Shown piece by piece: positions 34,083-37,948 of a stretch of 37,948 nucleotides of DNA; the first letter of the stretch is position 1, and each line of letters begins with the position of its first letter. The DNA is taken from positions 1 through 37,948 of the forward strand of contig NZ_BOML01000074.1 of NCBI RefSeq assembly GCF_016862175.1, read 5' to 3'. The notes beneath the pieces were generated by a model that worked only from the letters and a program-made list of their open reading frames with translations, was not told the DNA's origin and searched no databases. Made by a program: the position numbers and the translations under genes. This DNA comes from Paractinoplanes durhamensis (GTDB lineage: Bacteria > Actinomycetota > Actinomycetes > Mycobacteriales > Micromonosporaceae).

Positions 34083-34544
34083 ATGGCAGTCGAATACACC
34101 TGGTACGGCGACTCCGAACTCGACACCCCTACCCTGCGCGCGTTCATAGCCATGGCGACAGGCGGCGACCAGCATAAGGACGGCACCGTCTTCCTTCCGG
34201 GCATGTATGTCTCCTCGCTTGGTGTCTTGGACGATGAAGCCAACCCGGCGATGAGCCTGTTCGGCTTCGAGGACCGTATCCGAGCCACGTTCCGCTTCTC
34301 GGCACGCGCAGACACACCCACGACGGAACATGCGGCCGCGCTGATGGTCCGGACGGTGATCGCCTTCGCTTCGCGATTCGGCGGTCGCGGAGTACTCCTC
34401 TTCAACGGCGAGATCGCCGTTCTGCAGTACGACGACGACGGGGTTGTTCTGGCCTCTGACTGGGAGGAATGGCCGGAGAACAGCGAGATCGCGCCGCTGC
34501 TCACCCAGTTTCCGAGCCGGGTTCTCGCGCAACCATTGCTCTAG
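34083..34544 (+). CDS. Immunity protein candidate, SitI3-like, copy 2, 153 aa
   Basis: This is a paralogue of the preceding gene: MAVEYTWYGDSEL, LFGFEDRIRATFRFSA, AALMVRTVIAF, GVLLFNGEIAVLQ, ASDWEEWPE and AQPLL align along the whole length, with clear divergence elsewhere. The gap to copy 1 is 19 bp. Either one copy protects against the adjacent toxin and the other against a related toxin of neighbours, or both are dosage copies. The divergence favours the former. Confidence 0.73.
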   Translation: MAVEYTWYGDSELDTPTLRAFIAMATGGDQHKDGTVFLPGMYVSSLGVLDDEANPAMSLFGFEDRIRATFRFSARADTPTTEHAAALMVRTVIAFASRFGGRGVLLFNGEIAVLQYDDDGVVLASDWEEWPENSEIAPLLTQFPSRVLAQPLL

Positions 34545-34577
34545 GCACTCGTGAATGGCCACCAGCAGCGTGACGCA

Positions 34578-34605
34578 ATGACGCAGTGATTACATCATGT
34601 ATCAT
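34578..34605 (+). promoter_or_regulatory. Promoter of the fic gene, leaderless
   Basis: ATGACG (34578-34583) and TATCAT (34600-34605) are 16 bases apart. The RNA would start at or next to the ATG at 34612. The palindrome TACAT-C-ATGTA (34591-34601) overlaps the -10 and may be an operator. The local DNA is AT-richer than its surroundings. Confidence 0.45.
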
Positions 34606-34611
34606 CGCCTA

Positions 34612-35757
34612 ATGCTCTTCCCTGTCCCCCAGCTGAACGATGTCGACCAGGCAGTACTGGCCGACATTGAGGGAATGCGCCAGAAGCTGCGTCATCAGGT
34701 TCAAGCCAACCCCGCCAAATGGACCCTCGGGCTTCGCAAATACCTGACGGCTGACGCCGTGGCCGCGTCCAACTCCATCGAGGGGTTCCGGGTCTCCACC
34801 GTCGACGTCCAGGATCTGATGGATGGCGAGCGCGACGTCGAGGTCTCCGACGAGAACCGGGACGAGACCCTCGCCTACCAACAGATGATGACCTATGTGC
34901 AGACGCTGCACGACGTCGCCGACTTCTCGTACAGCAAGGGCCTGCTGAACGCGCTGCACTGGATGCTGCAAGGGCATCGGCACACCGTGCGCAAGCCAGC
35001 GGGGCAGTGGCGCCGCGGCCCGGTATACGTCACCGACCCGCGGGACCCCAGCATCGCCGCTTATACGGCGCCCGACGCGGCTGACGTTCCGGCCCTCATG
35101 GACGAGCTGATAGCGTGGCTGAACACCGAGGACGGCTCACACCCGCTTATCCGCGCTGCCATGGCGCACCTGAACCTCGTGTCGATCCACCCGTGGGCCG
35201 ACGGCAACGGCCGCATGTCCCGGTCGATGCAAACCCTGATGATCGCCCGGGAAGGTGTGCTCGCCCCCGAGTTCTCCTCCATCGAGGCGTGGCTGGGCCG
35301 GCCCGGCAACACCTGGGAGTACTACCGGGAGTTACAGCACCGAGGTGCCACCTACCTCCCCGACCAGGACGTGTCGGGGTGGATTCGGTTCAACCTCACG
35401 GCGTACCACCAGCAGGCGCAGACCGTGCAGGGCCGGATGAATCGGTCGGCCGCGGTATGGGACCTGCTCTCTTCGTTCGTGTCTTCGAAGGGCTTGGACG
35501 AGCGGGTCGTCTCCGCCCTGCACGACGTCGCCGTGGTCGGCCGGATTCGCCGGGCCCGCTACGAGCAGGCCGAAGGCCTGACCCTGCAACAAGCTCAGCG
35601 CGACCTACGTGACCTGGCCACGGCCGGTCTTCTCGAGTCCGTGGGGCGCACCCGAGCTCGCTACTACACGGCCGGGCCGGGCTTTCCCGAGCAGATGCTG
35701 GAGATCGCCCGCAAACCACAGACTTTGACCGCGCCCTACCCAAATTCAGCCGCCTGA
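34612..35757 (+). CDS. Fic-family protein, class II, 381 aa
   Basis: This is a Fic-domain enzyme predicted to AMPylate target proteins. The core motif is HPWADGNGRMSR at 193-204, close to the canonical HPFxxGNGRxxR with all catalytic residues present. The flap GQWRRGPVYV is at 131-140. The inhibitory-helix motif (S/T)xxxE(G/N) occurs near the N-terminus as SNSIEG (53-58), which defines class II self-inhibited Fic proteins. The C-terminal ~90 residues form a winged-helix-like domain. The start at 34612 fits the promoter; ATG at 34597 would add five residues. No separate antitoxin gene is seen, as expected for class II. Confidence 0.9.
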   Translation: MLFPVPQLNDVDQAVLADIEGMRQKLRHQVQANPAKWTLGLRKYLTADAVAASNSIEGFRVSTVDVQDLMDGERDVEVSDENRDETLAYQQMMTYVQTLHDVADFSYSKGLLNALHWMLQGHRHTVRKPAGQWRRGPVYVTDPRDPSIAAYTAPDAADVPALMDELIAWLNTEDGSHPLIRAAMAHLNLVSIHPWADGNGRMSRSMQTLMIAREGVLAPEFSSIEAWLGRPGNTWEYYRELQHRGATYLPDQDVSGWIRFNLTAYHQQAQTVQGRMNRSAAVWDLLSSFVSSKGLDERVVSALHDVAVVGRIRRARYEQAEGLTLQQAQRDLRDLATAGLLESVGRTRARYYTAGPGFPEQMLEIARKPQTLTAPYPNSAA

Positions 35758-35821
35758 CCGCGTTGAGCTCGTTGCGTTATTGGTCCGGCCTGGGCGGCGT
35801 CCCGGTCGAGATCGGGAAGGT

Positions 35822-35953
35822 CCAGCTCGTGACCGCATCACCGACAGCACCGATGCTCGGACCGGCCCGACCTTCACCGGCGACGCGGATTTCCTCGGCT
35901 GGTATGAGCGCTGGCTCGACGCCGTACTGTCGGGCGCCGCTCACTTCCGATGA
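35822..35953 (+). pseudogene. SUKH/SMI1-KNR4-like C-terminal remnant
   Basis: A plus-strand frame ending with TGA at 35951-35953 reads DARTGPTFTGDADFLGWYERWLDAV in overlapping pieces, of which DFLGWYERWLDAVL is the typical ending of SUKH (SMI1/KNR4) immunity-like proteins. No start and no N-terminal part exist; upstream the frame dissolves into unrelated sequence before the fic stop. It is probably the tail of a lost immunity gene. Confidence 0.45.
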
Positions 35954-35966
35954 TCCTTGCCTATGG

Positions 35967-36374
35967 TCAGCGCAGCCGTCGCGCCAGGGCGGGAATCATG
36001 ACCGCCGCGGCGACGAGGTGCAGCCCGACGAGAGCGGTGATGGTGGCAGCGTCTGCCCCGCAGAGGAATGGCGGGACGAGCGAGATCGCCGTCAGCGACA
36101 GTGCCGTCCACATGAATCGGACAGCAGGGCGGACGCTCCACCGACGAAGAGCGACCGCAATAACGACGCCCAGGACCGAGAAGAAGCCGGTCACCACGGC
36201 GAACCCGGGCAACGGAATCGACTCGCCACCGTCGGGAATCTGGAAGTCGACGCCGAGGGCTTGGGCAAGCGCCGCGGCGAGGGTGGTGGCCACCATCGCC
36301 ACGAGCACGGCAAGAAGGCCGGTGCCGAGGAGCCGGCCTGCGCCGACCCTGGTGTCATTCGCGAGCGTCTGCAC
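35967..36374 (-). CDS. DUF6069-like membrane protein, 135 aa
   Basis: This is a four-TM protein. The membrane segments lie around residues 15-42, 55-77, 86-108 and 112-131, with the end LVAAAVMIPALARRLR typical of DUF6069. Start: GTG at 36374 with ACGGAG about eight bases upstream. The stop of the sigma-factor remnant lies just six bases upstream, so the pair was an operon. DUF6069 genes are often found beside ECF sigma factors; the function is unknown. Confidence 0.75.
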   Translation of the reverse strand: MQTLANDTRVGAGRLLGTGLLAVLVAMVATTLAAALAQALGVDFQIPDGGESIPLPGFAVVTGFFSVLGVVIAVALRRWSVRPAVRFMWTALSLTAISLVPPFLCGADAATITALVGLHLVAAAVMIPALARRLR

Positions 36375-36379
36375 CGGGA

Positions 36380-36742
36380 CTACTCCGTGCCATCCGCAGG
36401 CAGGCGGTCCGGCAGCCCGAGCCGCGCGAACCGGTCGCTGTGGAAGGTGAAGATCTCGGTGATCGCCCCGCCGGTGACGCGCAGGACGTCGAGCGTCAGC
36501 GGCAGATACGCACCCTCCCGCTTCTGCCATAGGTAGAACGCAACGGCCGGCTGCCGGTTCACCGAGGTGGCGACTCCGCGCAGGCCCGTCATGCCCTCGA
36601 AGCCGTCCTCGATCCAGCCGCGCACGACCACGTGCACATGCAGCTCCCGCCGATGCCGCTCCGCCAGCCCGGTAAACGCCGGCTCGTCGACCTCACCAAG
36701 ACCACTCACGCCCAGTTCCTCCAGCCGCAGGTCCACACCCAT
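36380..36742 (-). pseudogene. ECF sigma factor (SigX5/SigG-like) with internal deletion, 120 aa left
   Basis: The first ~37 residues contain the beginning of sigma region 2 (DEPAFTGLAERHRRELHVH). The text then jumps directly to the C-terminal SnoaL-like domain of this sigma class: MTGLRGVATSVNRQPAVAFY, LTLDVLRVTGGAITEIFTF and FARLGLPDRL. Most of region 2, all of region 4 and part of the SnoaL domain, about 200 residues, are missing, yet the frame is kept. It cannot act as a sigma factor. The ATG at 36742 has GGAAGGA upstream, so a 120-residue product may still be made. ATG at 36793 is a weaker alternative. Confidence 0.75.
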
Positions 36743-37090
36743 CGCCGTACATCCTTCCGCTCCGTCATGTTCCGTCGTAGGTATGACGGCCACGGGCGCA
36801 GGAACTCATCACCGGAGCCGGTCGGGCCGAATGACGATGGTGCTCACGGTCGCGTCGCCCCAGATCGTGGCGGTGAGAATCATCGGCTCGTGCAGCGAAA
36901 GCATGGTGAACTCGGGGACGAATTGCCTGGTGAAATGCGATCCAACGACGCTGCGACGCCGAGAACCGCCTGCGCCTCTTGGTCGAGCAGGCCGGATTCG
37001 CGGCCATCGACGCCAGCCAGGGCCTCGCCCACGAGCAGCGGGTGCTGCGCCTGCGCCGGATCCTCACGGCCGGCCCGGTGCCGCTGCGCG
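36743..37090. other. Gene-poor, degraded stretch
   Basis: No intact gene is seen. A plus-strand frame open from 36934 has coding-like sequence at 36961-37085 (ENRLRLLVEQAGFAAIDASQ, then LAHEQRVLRLRRILTAGPV) that I cannot assign and that runs out of frame at the JetD-like fragment. On the minus strand a short frame ending at about 36820 (MILTATIWGDATVSTIVIR) could be another gene tail. Both are best read as remnants. Confidence 0.4.
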
Positions 37091-37510
37091 ATGCGGCGGC
37101 CACTCGCCCTGCTCACCGCCGTCGTGGGGCCCCCGCGGGTGCGCCTTGCCTATCACGGCGATTTCGACTGGCCGGGCACGGCGATCGCGGATCGGGTCAT
37201 GGCACGGTTCGGGGCGGAACCCTGGCGGTTCCGCGCCGGCGACTACCGGCGGGCGGTCGCCCGGGCGCAAGCGCTCGGAACACCGGGCCAGGCTCTCGTC
37301 GGGCGGGTGGCAGAGACCCGCTGGGATCCCGAACTCGCCGAGGCGATGCTGAAGAGCGGAATCGCCATCCACGAGGAAGCAGTCATCGGCGAGTTCCTAC
37401 CGGATCTCGTTCAGCAGCCGGTGATGAGGAGTGCGGCACGAACCTTCTCGTCACGGAGAAGTTCCACCACATCGGGCACGTCAGCGAAAACGACGGCGGC
37501 GCCCGGCTGA
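37091..37510 (+). pseudogene. JetD-like (TIGR02679/DUF2399) C-terminal fragment
   Basis: From an ATG at 37091 the frame reads the C-terminal part of the TIGR02679/JetD family: RVRLAYHGDFDWPGTAIAD (toprim-like core with Asp24 and Asp26), PWRFRAGDYRRAV, ETRWDPELAEAM, and IAIHEEAVIGEFLPDL. Intact proteins have about 400 residues, so the N-terminal two thirds are gone. The family ending is reached near 37420; the remaining 30 codons lie antisense to the HNH gene and look foreign. JetD is the nuclease subunit of the Wadjet anti-plasmid system, and no jetA, jetB or jetC is present in the window. Confidence 0.7.
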
Positions 37511-37948
37511 TTCACCTGCCGAAGCATCGCCTGGCACACATCGGCACAGGGCTGCTCACGGATCATGTGCAACAGCTCAGCGAGCCGGTAGCCATTGTCG
37601 CCACGGACTGCGCCCGGCAAGGACCGGAGACACAGAACCACCACCTGATACACGTTCTGTCGCGCCCGAGCCAGCGCGAACCGGTTCAAACCGCAGACCT
37701 CGATGGTCTGGCGGCCCTTCTCGGTCAGCGCTCGGTATTCACCGACGGACAGCGACAGCATCAGGTGTTCGAACGGATCTTCGGCTGACGGATCGATAAG
37801 CAATGGTCGCTGGTGCTCATCCACCGGGAAGCGCTCGCGCTTGTGGTGACTGTTGCAATTCGCGCAGGCGAGAAGGTGGTTGAGCCAGTCGAAAGTGCGC
37901 ATCGGGGCACGCGCCATCGGCTCATGGTGGTCGATGCCCGTGCCGAAG
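37411..37948 (-). CDS. HNH endonuclease, 5' end beyond the window
   Basis: The visible part begins inside the HNH motif: GTGIDHHEP, then FDWLNHLLACANCNSHHKRERFP, that is the His pair, the Asn, and a C-x-x-C-N zinc-type knuckle followed by Lys. This is the catalytic ββα-metal core of an HNH nuclease. The rest (about 130 residues) is helical and unassigned. An internal ATG at 37917 would lose the motif's first histidines, so the true start lies past 37948. It ends against the JetD-like fragment. A defence or mobile-element role is possible but not shown. Confidence 0.8.
   Translation of the reverse strand, partial: FGTGIDHHEPMARAPMRTFDWLNHLLACANCNSHHKRERFPVDEHQRPLLIDPSAEDPFEHLMLSLSVGEYRALTEKGRQTIEVCGLNRFALARARQNVYQVVVLCLRSLPGAVRGDNGYRLAELLHMIREQPCADVCQAMLRQVNQPGAAVVFADVPDVVELLRDEKVRAALLITGC

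Noticed and set aside
36765..37116. Minus-strand open frames including a short tail MILTATIWGDATVSTIVIR
   Set aside because: Too short and start-less to support a gene; mentioned only as possible debris.

Overview
The window comes from a high-GC actinobacterium. The base composition is strongly GC-rich, genes are tightly packed with many ATGA/GTGA stop-start overlaps, GTG and TTG starts are used, and several promoters seem to give leaderless mRNAs. The regulator types and the YbaB/EspC-type type VII secretion genes fit Micromonosporaceae (Actinoplanes-like), but that placement is inferred from gene style only. I saw no rRNA, tRNA, CRISPR array, transposase or integrase.

Layout. 0-2.7 kb holds two unrecognised genes, one with a 20-residue tandem repeat, then a 510-bp repeat-rich gap (C-rich tract and 18-bp repeats), a secreted lipoprotein-like gene and a small membrane protein with a SHOCT-like tail. 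2.7-7.9 kb holds an aldehyde dehydrogenase, a DHA2 drug exporter divergent from a TetR regulator with two matched operators between them, an SDR oxidoreductase and a divergent AraC regulator.

7.98-23.35 kb looks like an organosulfur-scavenging island. It has an SsuD-like sulfonate monooxygenase with a quinone-type oxidoreductase; a five-gene Dpp-type ABC importer operon ending in a YtmO/MsnO8-type flavin monooxygenase; a divergent MFS exporter; and a polar amino acid (cystine-like) ABC importer operon ending in two further luciferase-like monooxygenases and a GNAT acetyltransferase. The last set resembles the Bacillus S-alkylcysteine/S-succinocysteine salvage operons (yxe, ytm). A shared element, CCTATA-N9-GGATATAAG, lies upstream of two of the three transcription units and a weaker version upstream of the third, which suggests one regulator for the island.

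23.3-31.6 kb holds a membrane GGDEF protein with an intact I-site, an EthR-like TetR divergent from an MFS pump, a second MFS gene, a start-less universal stress protein (Usp) remnant, a sugar-transporter-like MFS fused to a Usp domain but broken by two single-base frameshifts, and a CFA-synthase-like methyltransferase.

31.7-34.5 kb is a compact type VII secretion toxin-immunity module: YbaB-like protein, EspC-like protein, a WXG-type protein with a CdiA-CT-like tRNase C-terminus, and two tandem paralogous immunity candidates. A class II Fic protein follows. 35.8-37.5 kb is a gene graveyard: a SUKH-like tail, a four-TM DUF6069 protein, an ECF sigma factor with its core deleted in frame, and the C-terminal part of a JetD-like (Wadjet) protein. 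An HNH endonuclease gene runs off the right edge.
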